A stretch of 64,000 bases of DNA from Sphingomonadaceae bacterium OTU29LAMAA1 (GTDB lineage: Bacteria > Pseudomonadota > Alphaproteobacteria > Sphingomonadales > Sphingomonadaceae). The notes under the pieces are model-generated. The model was not told the DNA's origin and made no database searches. It saw only the letters and a program-made list of their open reading frames with translations. Each line of letters opens with the position of its first letter. The first letter of the stretch is position 1. Below are positions 19,046-29,507 of the stretch, piece after piece. Both the position numbers and the translations under genes were made by a program. The stretch is from positions 3,665,001 to 3,729,000 of the forward strand of contig CP099617.1 in the NCBI GenBank assembly GCA_024072375.1. Reading direction: 5' to 3'.

Positions 19046-21133
19046 ATGACCGATGTTCTTGCTCGTAATCCAGGCCACGGCGGCGAAACGCACCAGGTAA
19101 CCGACGCCGAGCATCCCGTCCTGACCACCAATCATGGTACGCCGATCAGTGATAATCAGAACCAGTTGAAGGCCGGCGCACGCGGACCGGTACTGATCGA
19201 GGATGAAGTCTTCCGCGAGAAGATGAACCACTTCGATCATGAGCGTATACCCGAGCGGATCGTCCACGCCCGCGGTTCTGCGGCGCACGGCTATTTCGAA
19301 TGTACCGAGAGCCTCGCGGACATTACCGTCGCCGACCTGTTCCAGAAAAAGGGCCAGCGGACCGAGGTGTTCACCCGCTTCTCGACCGTCGCCGGCGGCG
19401 CGGGGTCGGTCGATACGCCGCGCGACGTGCGCGGTTTCGCGGTGAAGTTCTACACGCGGCAGGGCAATTGGGACCTCGTTGGCAACAACATCCCGGTGTT
19501 CTTCATTCAGGACGCGATCAAGTTCCCGGACCTGATCCACGCCGCCAAGATGGAGGCGGATCGCGGCTATCCTCAGGCGGCGACCGCGCACGACACGTTC
19601 TGGGACTTCATCAGCCTGATGCCGGAATCGACGCACATGGTGATGTGGGCGATGTCGGACCGCACGCTGCCGCGCACCTTTGCCAACATGGAGGGGTTCG
19701 GCGTCCACACCTTCCGCTTCATCAACAAGGAGGGGAAGAGTACCTTCGTCAAGTTCCACTGGAAGCCGAAGGCGGGGCTCGCCTCGACGATCTGGGACGA
19801 GACGGTGAAGATCGCGGGGGCCGACCCCGATTTCCAGCGCCGCAACCTGTTCGAGAGCATCGATCGCGGCGATTTCCCGACGTGGGAGCTGGGCGTCCAG
19901 TTGTTCGACGAGGAATTCGCCAACAGCCAGCCCTATGACGTGCTCGACGCGACCAAGATCATCCCGGAGGAAGTGCTGCCGGTGAAGGTCGTCGGCCGGA
20001 TGGTGCTCGACCGCTACCCGGATAATTTCTTCGCGGAGACTGAGCAGGCGGCGTTCGTGCCGAGCCATGTCGTGCCGGGCATCGGCTTTTCCAACGATCC
20101 GTTGTTACAGGGCCGGCTGTTCAGCTACACCGACACGCAATTGTCGCGGCTGGGGTCTGTCAATTTCCACCAGTTGCCGATCAATTCCGCGAAGGGGCGT
20201 ACGGCGGCGGCGGGGTGTCCGTTCCTGAACCAGCAGCGCGACGGCCATATGCAGATGGCGGTGCCCAAGGGGCGGGCGAATTACGAGCCGAACAGCCTCG
20301 CCAAGGCCGGCGAGGAAGCCGGCGCGCGCGAGGATCCGGAGGGTGGCTACAAGACGTTCCCGTCGGAGGAGCAGGGGCAGAAGCTGCGCATCCGGCCGGA
20401 GAGCTTCGCGGATCATTATAGCCAGGCGCGGCTGTTCTTCCGATCGATGGACCCGGCGGAGCAGGCGCATATCGCGTCGGCTTTGGTGTTCGAGCTGTCG
20501 AAGGTGTCGCTGGAGCATATCCGCGTCGCGGTGATGGCGAACCTGCGCAACGTCGACGAGAGCTTGGCGCAGCGTGTCGCGGACGGTCTGGCGATGGACC
20601 TGCCCGATGCATCGCCGACCGCCGCGCCGGTGCTTGACATGGATCCGTCGCCTGCACTGCGGATCATCCGCGGGCCGCTGGAGAAGCATACGCTGGAGGG
20701 GCGCACGGTCGGCATCCTGTTCGCGGACGGCAGCGATGCAGGCGAATTGCAGACGTTGAAGGATGCAGTGAAGGCCGCCGGTGGCACGCCCCTGACGATC
20801 GCGCCCAAGGTCGGCAAGGTGCCGTTATCGGACGGATCGTTGGTCGCGGCGGATGCGCAGCTGTTCGGTCAGCCTTCTGTCACCGTCGACGCCTGCGCGG
20901 TGGTCCTGTCCGACGCCGCTTGCGCCAAGCTGATGAAGGAGGGTGCAGCGGTTCAGTGGGTGATGGATGCGTTCGGGCATCTGAAGGCGATAGGCCATAA
21001 TGCCGCGGCCAAACCGCTGCTCGACAAGGCTGGGGTCGAGGTGGATGAGGGCATCACCGATCTTGCCGGTTTCGTCGAGGCAGCGAAAAAGCGCTATTGG
21101 GACCGCGAGCCCAACGTACGCACGCTCGCGTGA
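19046..21133 (+). CDS. katE: Large-subunit heme catalase (HPII type)
   Basis: A 695-residue catalase that converts hydrogen peroxide to water and oxygen. The distal His74 lies in [15 protein letters not shown], the catalytic Asn is in [12 protein letters not shown], and the proximal heme Tyr is in [14 protein letters not shown]. After the catalase core, residues from about 545 form the flavodoxin-like C-terminal domain typical of clade II catalases such as E. coli HPII. The ATG at 19046 is chosen because family members begin shortly before the [16 protein letters not shown] stretch; the Shine-Dalgarno is poor. It is monocistronic. No OxyR-type site was identified with confidence in the 118-bp leader. 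Confidence 0.95.
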   Translation: MTDVLARNPGHGGETHQVTDAEHPVLTTNHGTPISDNQNQLKAGARGPVLIEDEVFREKMNHFDHERIPERIVHARGSAAHGYFECTESLADITVADLFQKKGQRTEVFTRFSTVAGGAGSVDTPRDVRGFAVKFYTRQGNWDLVGNNIPVFFIQDAIKFPDLIHAAKMEADRGYPQAATAHDTFWDFISLMPESTHMVMWAMSDRTLPRTFANMEGFGVHTFRFINKEGKSTFVKFHWKPKAGLASTIWDETVKIAGADPDFQRRNLFESIDRGDFPTWELGVQLFDEEFANSQPYDVLDATKIIPEEVLPVKVVGRMVLDRYPDNFFAETEQAAFVPSHVVPGIGFSNDPLLQGRLFSYTDTQLSRLGSVNFHQLPINSAKGRTAAAGCPFLNQQRDGHMQMAVPKGRANYEPNSLAKAGEEAGAREDPEGGYKTFPSEEQGQKLRIRPESFADHYSQARLFFRSMDPAEQAHIASALVFELSKVSLEHIRVAVMANLRNVDESLAQRVADGLAMDLPDASPTAAPVLDMDPSPALRIIRGPLEKHTLEGRTVGILFADGSDAGELQTLKDAVKAAGGTPLTIAPKVGKVPLSDGSLVAADAQLFGQPSVTVDACAVVLSDAACAKLMKEGAAVQWVMDAFGHLKAIGHNAAAKPLLDKAGVEVDEGITDLAGFVEAAKKRYWDREPNVRTLA

Positions 21134-21209
21134 TGGTATAATCCGGTATACGACCAACCCGACCAGCGGGTTAACCAGATAATAAGCCGTCCCCGCTATT
21201 TGCCGCAGC

Positions 21210-22214
21210 GTGGGGCGGTTTCGTATCTCGTATCTGGGGCAGGGGCTTCTTGCGGCAACGCTGCTGATGGCGTCGTCGTGCGTTCCGCCGAAGAGCAATG
21301 GTTCGCGGATCGGGCAGGCTGTGCCGCCATCCAGTCCGCGGCAGTTGCTGCGTGATCTGGCACTCGACGTGCCGGGGGACATGCCGGGACTGGAAGGGCT
21401 GCCGGCGAAGTTGCGCGCATCGATCGGTGATGACGCCGCACCGGCACTGACCGATGCCGCACCACCCTTCCTCGCACAGATGCAAAGTCAGGACGACGCG
21501 ACGCGGGCGACCGAATGCCTGACCGCGGCGGTCTATTACGAGGCGCGATCGGAAGCGGTCGACGGCCAGCGCGCCGTTGCGCAGGTGGTACTCAATCGCG
21601 TGCGGGACCGGGCCTTTCCACACAGCGTCTGCGGCGTGGTCTATCAGGGATCGAACCGGCGTACAGGGTGCCAGTTTTCGTTTACGTGCGACGGGTCGAT
21701 GGCCCATCGCCGCGATCCGTCCTCGTGGGAGCGCGCCCGTCTGGTCGCCGAGGCGGCGTTGGCGGGCAGCGTCTATGCGCCGATTGGGGCGGCGACCTTC
21801 TACCATACCAGCGCGATCTTGCCGTGGTGGGCATCGAGCCTGTCCCGGATCGGATCGGTCGGTGCGCATATCTTCTACCGCTGGCGCGGAGCGATGGAGA
21901 ATGCACTGAGCTTCCGTGCGTCCTACGCGGGCGTCGAACCGGGCGTGGCGCGGCTGGCGGGTGGCGTCGATCCCGCGGCGCAGGTTACCGCAGTCTACCG
22001 GAACAGCAGCGACGATGGTGGCGTCACAGTGCACCGCGGGAGGATGACCCGTGTCGCTGGCGTGGATGCGCCTGCCGCAGCGGCATCGACTGCGATCGTG
22101 CGGGGTCCGCGTCTGCTGATCGCAGCGGGCGTTCGTGTCCATCTGGGCAGCGAGGCGCCACAGAACACGGTTGTCGACGGCGCGACGATCGGCGAGGAAA
22201 GCGACCCGATCTAA
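21210..22214 (+). CDS. SleB-type cell wall hydrolase
   Basis: A 334-residue protein with an N-terminal hydrophobic segment (LLAATLLMASSC) that may be a lipoprotein or signal sequence. It has a Hydrolase_2/SleB domain at about residues 100-210: AVYYEARSEAVDGQRAVAQ, VLNRVRDRAFP, GCQFSFTCDG and ATFYHTS. The Glu in YEAR is the likely catalytic acid. Such proteins cleave peptidoglycan glycan strands; in non-spore-formers they serve wall remodelling. The C-terminal third is not recognised. The start is a GTG with no good Shine-Dalgarno, so the exact N-terminus is uncertain. Confidence 0.8.
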   Translation: MGRFRISYLGQGLLAATLLMASSCVPPKSNGSRIGQAVPPSSPRQLLRDLALDVPGDMPGLEGLPAKLRASIGDDAAPALTDAAPPFLAQMQSQDDATRATECLTAAVYYEARSEAVDGQRAVAQVVLNRVRDRAFPHSVCGVVYQGSNRRTGCQFSFTCDGSMAHRRDPSSWERARLVAEAALAGSVYAPIGAATFYHTSAILPWWASSLSRIGSVGAHIFYRWRGAMENALSFRASYAGVEPGVARLAGGVDPAAQVTAVYRNSSDDGGVTVHRGRMTRVAGVDAPAAAASTAIVRGPRLLIAAGVRVHLGSEAPQNTVVDGATIGEESDPI

Positions 22215-22229
22215 CCCGGGGAGTCCGGT

Positions 22230-23024
22230 TTATGCCGGAACCAGCGCGACCTCGCGGACCGCGCCATCGGGCATGGCATTCTCGGCAAGCAAGCGCCAGC
22301 CGTTCGGCCCCAACACTTCCAGCGGGCGATAACGCGTCTTGTACGCCATCCGCGCGGACCCCTTCACCCAATAGCCGAGATAGACATACGGCAGGCCGGC
22401 GTCGCGCGCGCGGGTGATGTGATCCATGATGATGTAATTGCCGAGACCGGGGCGACTGCCCGATGGACCATCGTCATCCGCAGCGAAGAAGCTGTAGATC
22501 ATCGACAATCCGTCCGCTTGACGATCGGTCAGGCACGCGCCCACCAGCTTGCCGCGCCGTCCGTTGGTCGAACGTGTCCGGTATTCGATGATGAGCGAGT
22601 TTACGGGCGAATGTTCGACCATGTCGGCATAATCGTCTTCGTCCATGCCCGCCATGCCACCACCGGGGTGGCGAGCCGCAAGGTAGCGGCGTAGCAGCTG
22701 GAACTGTTCGTCCGTGGCCCATGGCCGGCAAGCCGAGACGACGATATCGTCGTTCCGGCGCAGCAGTTTGCGCTGGGTCGCGTTCGGCACGAAATCGTCG
22801 GTAACCACCCGTACCGAAACGCAGGCGGTACATCCTGCGCAGGAGGGTCGATATGCTACCCCCTGCGAGCGGCGAAAGCCGATCCGGCCTAGGGCATCGT
22901 TCAGCTCAGCCGCATGCGGCCCGCTCAATTCGGTGAACACCTTGCGTTCCTGACGACCCGGCAAATACGGGCAAGGCGCGGGCGTGGTGACGAAAAAGCG
23001 CGGGAAACGAAAAGGCGCAGTCAC
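22230..23024 (-). CDS. bpt: Aspartate/glutamate leucyltransferase (N-end rule)
   Basis: A 264-residue cytoplasmic aminoacyl-tRNA-protein transferase that adds Leu to proteins with N-terminal Asp or Glu, marking them for ClpS/ClpAP. Family stretches are [16 protein letters not shown] near the N-terminus, [14 protein letters not shown] with the Cys cluster CAGCTAC, and [19 protein letters not shown] near the C-terminus. The start is GTG 23024, preceded by GGAGG at good distance and giving the expected N-terminus [11 protein letters not shown]. The frame stays open far upstream, but that part is not homologous. It diverges from a small exported protein gene. Confidence 0.92.
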   Translation of the reverse strand: MTAPFRFPRFFVTTPAPCPYLPGRQERKVFTELSGPHAAELNDALGRIGFRRSQGVAYRPSCAGCTACVSVRVVTDDFVPNATQRKLLRRNDDIVVSACRPWATDEQFQLLRRYLAARHPGGGMAGMDEDDYADMVEHSPVNSLIIEYRTRSTNGRRGKLVGACLTDRQADGLSMIYSFFAADDDGPSGSRPGLGNYIIMDHITRARDAGLPYVYLGYWVKGSARMAYKTRYRPLEVLGPNGWRLLAENAMPDGAVREVALVPA

Positions 23025-23244
23025 CGCCGGCAGTCCTCCAGAAAGCACAATCCGCAATGCGGTGTCGATATCATATGGATTAGGTGTTGGGGTGTGAGAA
23101 GTGGTTTTACCGGCAAAGAGCGTTAATCCGTGGCGGAGAGTGTTTCGTGCGGACGGGAACGCCCGATTTCGGGACGATGCTGCACTGCGGGAACCACGCG
23201 GGGAGCCAACCGTTGCAGGGGTTCCATCATTTCGGAGTACCTCC

Positions 23245-23499
23245 ATGTCCAAGAAATTCGCGGGCTCGCTCGCCGCTCTGGCGATGACCGTCGCCCCGAT
23301 CGCAGCCGCACCGGCGTTTGCCGCACCTGCCAACCCGGCGGCATCGCTGTCGGTGGCGAAGTCGGTTCGTGCCAGCGCGCCGTCGGCCAAGAAGAACGAC
23401 CTCGCCGGTGGCGGCCTCATCGCGGCGCTGATCGCCGCAGGCGTCGTGGCGATCGGCGTCGTCGCGATCGTCCAGGACGACGATTCCGACAGCAACTAA
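23245..23499 (+). CDS. Small exported protein with C-terminal membrane segment
   Basis: An 84-residue protein starting [17 protein letters not shown] signal peptide ends near AFAAPANP, a linker of Ala/Ser/Lys follows, then a hydrophobic segment ([22 protein letters not shown], residues about 54-75) and an acidic tail [12 protein letters not shown] lies 8 bp before the ATG, and a strong hairpin terminator follows the stop. These signals support a real, separately transcribed gene. No known function; proteins of this design are common in sphingomonads, and an envelope role is only inferred. Confidence 0.65.
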   Translation: MSKKFAGSLAALAMTVAPIAAAPAFAAPANPAASLSVAKSVRASAPSAKKNDLAGGGLIAALIAAGVVAIGVVAIVQDDDSDSN

Positions 23500-23520
23500 T
23501 CTGTCGATCGATCGTGAAGG

Positions 23521-23552
23521 CGGGGGCTGCACCGATGTGCGGCCCCCGTTTT
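23521..23552 (+). terminator. Rho-independent terminator
   Basis: A 12-bp GC-rich stem (CGGGGGCTGCAC / GTGCGGCCCCCG, with one G-T pair) and a four-base loop are followed by TTTT, 21 bp after the stop of the small exported protein gene. This is a classical intrinsic terminator on the plus strand. Confidence 0.85.
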
Positions 23553-23717
23553 CGCGTCCGGACATCGACTGGACGGATCGCCCGCGACCCGGCACGATCG
23601 GGTCCGCGCCGCACGGCGTGAGGCGGGGGCGGTACGGACATGAAGGCTATTCGCGTCGACGATCGCCCGCAGCATGGCTGAGGCGAAATCCAGGCACTGG
23701 AAGCACGTTTCGCGCCC

Positions 23718-25511
23718 ATGGTCGGACGACTGGAAGCGCTGGCCGCCGCCGATGCATCGGGATATCGCCGGCGGGTCGTCGCCGCGGGCATGCTCGGCTA
23801 TGGCGTTCTGGGGACGACGCTGGTGCTGTTCCTGGGCATCGTCGTCGGCACGATCGTCGTGTTGATCGCCCATCCGGGCGCGGCGATCGGCGGCATCAAA
23901 TTGCTGATCCCGATCGGCGGTGTCGCGCTGAGCCTGATGCTCGCGCTGCGGATCGAATGGCCTGAGCCAGACGGAATCGCGGTGAGCGAAGCGGAGGCGC
24001 CGGCGCTATATGCCCTGATCCACGACGTGCGCACCGCCACGCGGGGACCGCGTATCCACGACGTCCGGATCACCGATGCCATGAATGCCGCGATCGCGCA
24101 GCGGCCGAGCCTGCTGTTCCTGCGATCGCACAATATCCTGTTCCTGGGCCTGCCGTTGCTACAGGCGATGACCGAAGGCGAGATCGGCGCGGTGATCGCC
24201 CACGAGATGGGGCATTCCGCGGCACGTCACGGACGATCCGCCGCATATGTCTATCGCATCCGGACGCGCTGGGGGCAGGTCGCCGACCGGCTGCCGAGGG
24301 GAATCGTCGCCGGCGCCATGCGACGTTTCTTCGCATGGTATGGCCCCTGGTTCTCCGCCTACAGCTTCGTGCTGGCGCGGCAGCAGGAATATGAGGCGGA
24401 TGCGATGGCGGCATCGGTGTCGGGCGCGCGGACGATGGCGGATGCGCTGCTGCGGACCGAATACCAGACCCGACGCTGGCGTGACGGCTGGTCGATGATC
24501 TGGTCGCAATCCACGCAGCGGCCCGATCCGCCGGCGTCGCCATATCGTACGTTGGGCGCGATCCTGCCGGAAGAGCCCGACGACGCGGCGATGGCAACGC
24601 TGGCCTGGGCGCTGGGGCAAGGCCCGGGGCTGGACGATACCCATCCGTCGTTGTTGCAGCGGCTCGACGCGCTCGACATGACGGCACGTCTGCCGGCGGC
24701 CGATGGCGTAGGCGCGGAAGGATTGCTGGGCGCGGCACTGGTGGATGTGACGGAACGGTTCGATGCAATCTGGCATGATCAGGCCGATGCGATCTGGGCC
24801 GAGGATTATCAGACCCGACAGGATATCATCGCGGAGCGCGACGCACTGGAACGGTGGGCCGCGGTCGAGGTGCTGGACGTCGACGCGCATCACCGGCTGG
24901 CGCAACTCATCGAAGTGCTGGACGGCGCGCAGCCCGGTGCGGAGGCCTTCGCAGCGGTGCTCGCGCTTTACCCGGATTCGCACGGATCGCGGTTCCGGTA
25001 CGGCGATGCGTTGCTGGATACGGGAGACGATGCGGGCATCGTCGCGCTTCTGGCCGCTGCCGATTCCGTGCCCGAATTGCGTATCGCCGCGATCGAGCGG
25101 ATCGTACGCCATGCCCACGACACCGATCAGCCCGATCTGGTCGCCGAGTTCGCACCCGCGCTCGACGCCGCGATCGCGCAGGAGGAAGCGGCGCGTGCCG
25201 AATCGTCGGCGATCGACGAAGCGGCGACGCTCAGGCCGCTGGACGAGGCCAGACGTGCGGAGCTCGCCGATCTGGCGCGCGACGTCGCCGGGGTGCGCTG
25301 GCTTCGTGCCGGTATCCGCGATCTGTCGTCGGGCACCCAGATCGTGGTCGTGTTCCGGACGAAGGGCAAGCGGACGGGCACCGAGGTGCTGGACGATCTG
25401 ATCGACGCGCTGATGCCGGCCGGCGACCTGTTCGGCATCGAACACAGCCGGACGCGCCGGTGGCTGACGCGGCGACTGGAGGCAATGCCCAACAGCCGCG
25501 TCATCGGCTGA
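23718..25511 (+). CDS. M48-family membrane metalloprotease
   Basis: A 597-residue zinc protease. Two membrane segments lie at about residues 25-50 and 58-78, then the peptidase domain with HEMGH (His162, Glu163, His166) and the downstream EYEAD that supplies the third ligand. The C-terminal half is helical and repeat-like and may be a TPR-type region. Relatives such as HtpX and Oma1-like proteins cleave damaged membrane proteins; the target here is not predictable. The ATG is taken as the first possible codon after an in-frame stop. It converges on ilvA with 26 bp between. Confidence 0.82.
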   Translation: MVGRLEALAAADASGYRRRVVAAGMLGYGVLGTTLVLFLGIVVGTIVVLIAHPGAAIGGIKLLIPIGGVALSLMLALRIEWPEPDGIAVSEAEAPALYALIHDVRTATRGPRIHDVRITDAMNAAIAQRPSLLFLRSHNILFLGLPLLQAMTEGEIGAVIAHEMGHSAARHGRSAAYVYRIRTRWGQVADRLPRGIVAGAMRRFFAWYGPWFSAYSFVLARQQEYEADAMAASVSGARTMADALLRTEYQTRRWRDGWSMIWSQSTQRPDPPASPYRTLGAILPEEPDDAAMATLAWALGQGPGLDDTHPSLLQRLDALDMTARLPAADGVGAEGLLGAALVDVTERFDAIWHDQADAIWAEDYQTRQDIIAERDALERWAAVEVLDVDAHHRLAQLIEVLDGAQPGAEAFAAVLALYPDSHGSRFRYGDALLDTGDDAGIVALLAAADSVPELRIAAIERIVRHAHDTDQPDLVAEFAPALDAAIAQEEAARAESSAIDEAATLRPLDEARRAELADLARDVAGVRWLRAGIRDLSSGTQIVVVFRTKGKRTGTEVLDDLIDALMPAGDLFGIEHSRTRRWLTRRLEAMPNSRVIG

Positions 25512-25537
25512 GCTATGCCCGTTCGGTCGCGGACGGG

Positions 25538-26779
25538 TTACGCCTGTTCGACCATGCTCGTTTCGTAGCCGCCGTCGCGCAGGGCGGCGATCAGACGGTC
25601 GAGATGGGCGCGATCGCGGGTTTCGCATTCGATGTCGGTGATGAGGCCCTTGGCCGGCAACGACGTGAAGATGCGCTGGTGATAGATTTCGATGATGTTG
25701 ACGCGCTGTGCATCGAAGATGCGGGCGACGTTGAACAGCGCGCCCGGCTGGTCCTTCAGCCGCACGCGCAGGCGTGCGAGCCGGCCGGAGCGGGCGAGAT
25801 CGCGGAGCAGCACGTTGGCAAGCAGGCGCGTATCGATGTTGCCGCCGCACAGGATGATGCCGACGGTGCGGCCCTTGAAGCGTTCGGGATAGGCCATCAG
25901 CGCGGCGAGGCCCGCGGCACCCGCGCCCTCGACCACCGTCTTCTCGATCTGGAGCAACAGGCTGACGGCTTCTTCCAGATTGCGTTCGCCGACCAGCACG
26001 ATGTCGTCGACCAGTTCGGCGACCATGCCGCTGGTGATGCCGCCGGGCTCCTTCACTGCGATACCCTCCGCCAGCGTATCGCCGGCGCAGGGGAGATTGG
26101 TGCCCCTGATCCGGTTATACATCGAGGGGAACAGTTCGGCCTGCACGCCGACGATTTCGATCGGATGATCCGCGGCGCGTGCGACGACGCCGGTGCCCGA
26201 GATCAGCCCGCCGCCGCCGATGGGGATCAGCAGCGTGTCGAGACCGGGAACGTCCTCCAGCATCTCGACCGCGGCGGTGCCCTGTCCGGCGATCACGCGG
26301 GGATCGTCGAACGGATGGACGAAGGTGTAGCCGCATTCCGCCTCCAGCACGCGGGCATGCGCGTAGGCGGCGTCGAACGTCTCGCCCTCCAGCACCACGT
26401 TCGCCTTGTGCCCTTCGGTTTGCGTCACCTTCACCGTCGGCGTGGTACGCGGCATGACGATCGTCGCCGGGATACCGAGCCGGTTGGCGTGATAGGCGAG
26501 GCCCTGAGCGTGATTGCCGGCAGAGGCGGCGATGACGCCCTTGGCACGGGCCTCCGGCGAGAGCTGCAACAGCGTGTTGAGTGCGCCGCGTTCCTTGTAG
26601 GCGGCGGTGAACTGGAGATTCTCGAACTTGAGATAGACGCTGGCACCGGTCATGTCGCTCAGCGTCTTGCTAATCAGTGTCGGCGTACGGACGATCGAAT
26701 CACGAATTCGCATATGGGCGGCGCGGACGTCGTCGATGGTGACGGGAAGGGCGGACGCCGCGGCGAGTTTCGTAGCCAT
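25538..26779 (-). CDS. ilvA: Threonine ammonia-lyase with ACT domain
   Basis: A 413-residue PLP enzyme that deaminates threonine to 2-oxobutanoate, the entry to isoleucine synthesis (or threonine breakdown). The Schiff-base Lys62 lies in TAAYKERGALN. The phosphate-binding Gly-rich loop IPIGGGGLISG is near residue 185, and the PLP-contacting stretch IILCGGN is near 310. A single ACT domain covers about 330-413, the layout of the shorter ACT-containing enzymes rather than the 500-residue biosynthetic form with two regulatory domains. Allosteric control is therefore likely, but the effector is not clear. Monocistronic, divergent from the exported amidohydrolase. Confidence 0.92.
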   Translation of the reverse strand: MATKLAAASALPVTIDDVRAAHMRIRDSIVRTPTLISKTLSDMTGASVYLKFENLQFTAAYKERGALNTLLQLSPEARAKGVIAASAGNHAQGLAYHANRLGIPATIVMPRTTPTVKVTQTEGHKANVVLEGETFDAAYAHARVLEAECGYTFVHPFDDPRVIAGQGTAAVEMLEDVPGLDTLLIPIGGGGLISGTGVVARAADHPIEIVGVQAELFPSMYNRIRGTNLPCAGDTLAEGIAVKEPGGITSGMVAELVDDIVLVGERNLEEAVSLLLQIEKTVVEGAGAAGLAALMAYPERFKGRTVGIILCGGNIDTRLLANVLLRDLARSGRLARLRVRLKDQPGALFNVARIFDAQRVNIIEIYHQRIFTSLPAKGLITDIECETRDRAHLDRLIAALRDGGYETSMVEQA

Positions 26780-26822
26780 CCGGAGCCGCTAGACCATCTG
26801 GTGCGACGGGGGAACACCGCTT

Positions 26823-28496
26823 ATGCGGGCAAGCATGGCAAGACTGGCTTTCAAGACGACCGCGGTCGCACTGGCGATCACCATCTTTTCGGGTGCGGCG
26901 CAGGCCGATGGTATCGTCGATAACGTCAACGGCATCACGCTGGACAAGGACGGCAAGGTCGTCCGGTTCCAGGCGCTGCTGGTGACGTCCGATGGCAAGG
27001 TCGGCAAGCTGCTGTCCGCCAAGGACAAGCGGCCGGAAAAGCTGGAATGGCGGGTCGACTTCAAAGGCAAGACGCTGCTGCCCGGGATGATCGACGCACA
27101 TGGCCATGTGATGGACCTGGGCTTCCGCGCGCTGGAACTCGATCTGTCCGATACCAAAAGCCTTGCGGAGGCGCAGGCGAAGATCGCCGCGCATGCGCGG
27201 GCCAACGGCGACAAGGCGTGGATCATCGGTGGTGGCTGGAATCAGGAAGCATGGGGACTGGGCCGGTTTCCCACCGCCGCCGACCTGGACGCCGCAGTCG
27301 GCGATCGCCCGGTCTGGCTGTCGCGGGCCGACGGCCATGCCAGCTGGGGCAACAGCGCGGCGCTGAAGGCGGCGGGGATCACCGCCAAGAGCGTCTCGCC
27401 CCCCGGAGGCCGCATCGAAAAGACCGCCGCGGGTCAACCGTCCGGCGTCTTCGTCGATTCCGCGCAAGGTCTGGTCGCGAAGGTGGTGCCGCAGCCGCTG
27501 GGCAAGGATCGCAACGCCGCCTTCCTGAAGGCGCAGTCGATCCTGTTGAGCTATGGCGTCACCGCCGCCGCCGACATGGGTACGACGATGGACGACTGGC
27601 TGACCTATCGGCGGATCGGCGACCTCGGCGGATTGCGCGTGCGGATCATGAGCTATGGCGCGGGCGTCGATACGACGGTGCAGATCGGCGCCACGGGGCC
27701 GTCACCGTGGCTGTATGGCGACAAACTGAAGCTGGTCGGCGTCAAGCTGTACGCCGACGGCGCGCTGGGATCGCGGGGCGCATGGCTGAAGGCACCATAC
27801 GCCGACGCCGCGGGGCAGTCGGGCGCCAGTTTCATGAGCGATACGGTGATGCGCAACCTGATGAGCCGTGCGGCGATGGACGGTTATCAGGTGGCGGTTC
27901 ACGCGATCGGCGACCGGGCCAATGCCGAGGCGCTGGATGCGATCGACGAGATGGCGCAGACCTATAAGGGCGACCGGCGCTGGCGGATCGAACATGCGCA
28001 GATCGTCGATCCGGTCGATCTGCCGCGCTTCGGCAAATACGGCACGATCGCATCGATGCAGCCGACGCACCAGACCGGCGACCGGACGATGGCGGAGGCG
28101 CGATTGGGAGCGCAGCGGCTGACCGGCGCCTATGCCTGGGCATCGATGCTAAAGAACGGCGCCAAGCTGGCGTTCGGATCCGATTTCCCGGTGGAGAAGC
28201 CCGATCCCTGGGCCGGCTGGGCAGCGGCGTTCACGCGGCAGGATGCGGACGGGCAGCCGTTCGGCGGCTGGCGTCCGGAGGAAGCGGTGACGCGCGAACA
28301 GGCATGGTGGGCGTTCACCGGCGGCGCGGCCTATGCGGGGTTCGCCGAAGATCGCATCGGACGGCTCGCGCCCGGACTGCGCGCCGATTTCATCATCGTC
28401 GATCGCGACCCGCTGCTCGCATCCCCCACCGATCTGCGCGCCACCAGGGTGCAGGAGACGTGGGTCGGAGGCGAGAAGGTGTGGGAGCGGAAATAG
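26823..28496 (+). CDS. Exported YtcJ-like amidohydrolase
   Basis: A 557-residue metal-dependent hydrolase of the Amidohydro_3/YtcJ group, with an N-terminal export signal ([24 protein letters not shown]). The metal-binding HGH is in [13 protein letters not shown], further His ligands are in [11 protein letters not shown] and [10 protein letters not shown], and the late catalytic Asp is in [13 protein letters not shown]. YtcJ-like enzymes act on amides and imides of varied type; the substrate cannot be named. A second Met four codons in could be the start. The 3' end overlaps the glutaminase GTG start by 16 bp, suggesting co-transcription. Confidence 0.85.
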   Translation: MRASMARLAFKTTAVALAITIFSGAAQADGIVDNVNGITLDKDGKVVRFQALLVTSDGKVGKLLSAKDKRPEKLEWRVDFKGKTLLPGMIDAHGHVMDLGFRALELDLSDTKSLAEAQAKIAAHARANGDKAWIIGGGWNQEAWGLGRFPTAADLDAAVGDRPVWLSRADGHASWGNSAALKAAGITAKSVSPPGGRIEKTAAGQPSGVFVDSAQGLVAKVVPQPLGKDRNAAFLKAQSILLSYGVTAAADMGTTMDDWLTYRRIGDLGGLRVRIMSYGAGVDTTVQIGATGPSPWLYGDKLKLVGVKLYADGALGSRGAWLKAPYADAAGQSGASFMSDTVMRNLMSRAAMDGYQVAVHAIGDRANAEALDAIDEMAQTYKGDRRWRIEHAQIVDPVDLPRFGKYGTIASMQPTHQTGDRTMAEARLGAQRLTGAYAWASMLKNGAKLAFGSDFPVEKPDPWAGWAAAFTRQDADGQPFGGWRPEEAVTREQAWWAFTGGAAYAGFAEDRIGRLAPGLRADFIIVDRDPLLASPTDLRATRVQETWVGGEKVWERK

Positions 28497-29428
28497 ACCT
28501 TCCCACGATCGTCGCCGATATCGCCGCGGAGATGGCGGCGGCGCCCGATCGGGGCAAGCCGGCGGATTACATCCCGCCGTTGGCCGCGGTCGATCCGGCG
28601 AAATTCGGCATGGCGGTGATCGAGGCGGACGGCACCTGCCATCTGGCCGGGGATGCCGACGAGGCGTTCTCGATCCAGTCGATCAGCAAGGTGTTCGCGT
28701 TGACCCTGGCGCTGGGCCATGTCGGCGACCAGTTGTGGGCCCGCGTCGGCAGGGAGCCTTCCGGCAGCGCGTTCAATTCGATCGTCCAGCTCGAATTCGA
28801 GCATGGCATCCCGCGCAATCCGTTCATCAATGCAGGCGCGATCGTCGTTGCCGACGTGCTGCTCGGCCGGCACCAGCCGCGCGAGGCGATCGGCGAGATC
28901 CTGCGCTTCGTGCGGATGCTGACCGACGACGAGGATATCGTGATCGATCGCGCGGTGGCGGAGGCGGAACTGGCGACGGGCCACCGCAACATGGCGCTGG
29001 CGAGCTACATGCGGTCGTTCGGCAACATCGATCATGATGTCGAGCGGACGCTGGGTGTGTATTTCCATCAATGCGCGCTGGCGATGAGCTGTCGCCAACT
29101 GGCGCTGGCCGGGCGTTATCTGATGGCGGACGGGATACTGCCGACGACGCAGCGGCGGGTCGTGTCAGCACAGCGGGCGCGGCGGATCAATGCGCTGATG
29201 CTGACCTGCGGCCATTACGACGGATCGGGCGAGTTCGCGTTTCGCGTCGGCCTGCCGGGGAAGTCCGGGGTGGGCGGCGGCATTCTGGCGGTGGTGCCGG
29301 GGCGGGCGAGCATCGCGGTCTGGTCGCCGGGGCTGAACGCGCGCGGCAATTCGCAATTGGGCACGCTGGCGCTGGAGCGGCTGGTGCAGCGGACCGGCTG
29401 GTCGGTGTTCGAGCCGGCGCGGGTTTAG
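28481..29428 (+). CDS. glsA: Glutaminase A
   Basis: A 315-residue serine-dependent glutaminase that hydrolyses glutamine to glutamate and ammonia. The beta-lactamase-like fold motif SxxK is Ser67-Ile-Ser-Lys70 in [20 protein letters not shown] and [11 protein letters not shown] are family signatures. The start is the GTG at 28481, inside the end of the amidohydrolase gene, with GGAG about 10 bp upstream; the next Met would remove conserved residues. Glutaminases can help acid resistance or nitrogen use; co-expression with an exported amidohydrolase hints at amide-nitrogen scavenging, which is inference. Confidence 0.92.
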   Translation: MGAEIDLPTIVADIAAEMAAAPDRGKPADYIPPLAAVDPAKFGMAVIEADGTCHLAGDADEAFSIQSISKVFALTLALGHVGDQLWARVGREPSGSAFNSIVQLEFEHGIPRNPFINAGAIVVADVLLGRHQPREAIGEILRFVRMLTDDEDIVIDRAVAEAELATGHRNMALASYMRSFGNIDHDVERTLGVYFHQCALAMSCRQLALAGRYLMADGILPTTQRRVVSAQRARRINALMLTCGHYDGSGEFAFRVGLPGKSGVGGGILAVVPGRASIAVWSPGLNARGNSQLGTLALERLVQRTGWSVFEPARV

Positions 29429-29441
29429 CCGCCCGAATCAA

Positions 29442-29473
29442 AAGGCCGCGGCACCCCCCGATGCCGCGGCCTT
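29442..29473. terminator. Bidirectional hairpin terminator between glsA and ctrA
   Basis: A perfect 12-bp stem AAGGCCGCGGCA / TGCCGCGGCCTT has an eight-base loop. On the minus strand it is followed by a short T run (TTTTGATT), so it should stop ctrA transcription. On the plus strand it lies 13 bp after the glsA stop and can act there too. Confidence 0.8.
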
Positions 29474-29507
29474 CACTCCCGATGACCGGGGAGGAAACGG
29501 GTGGCGA

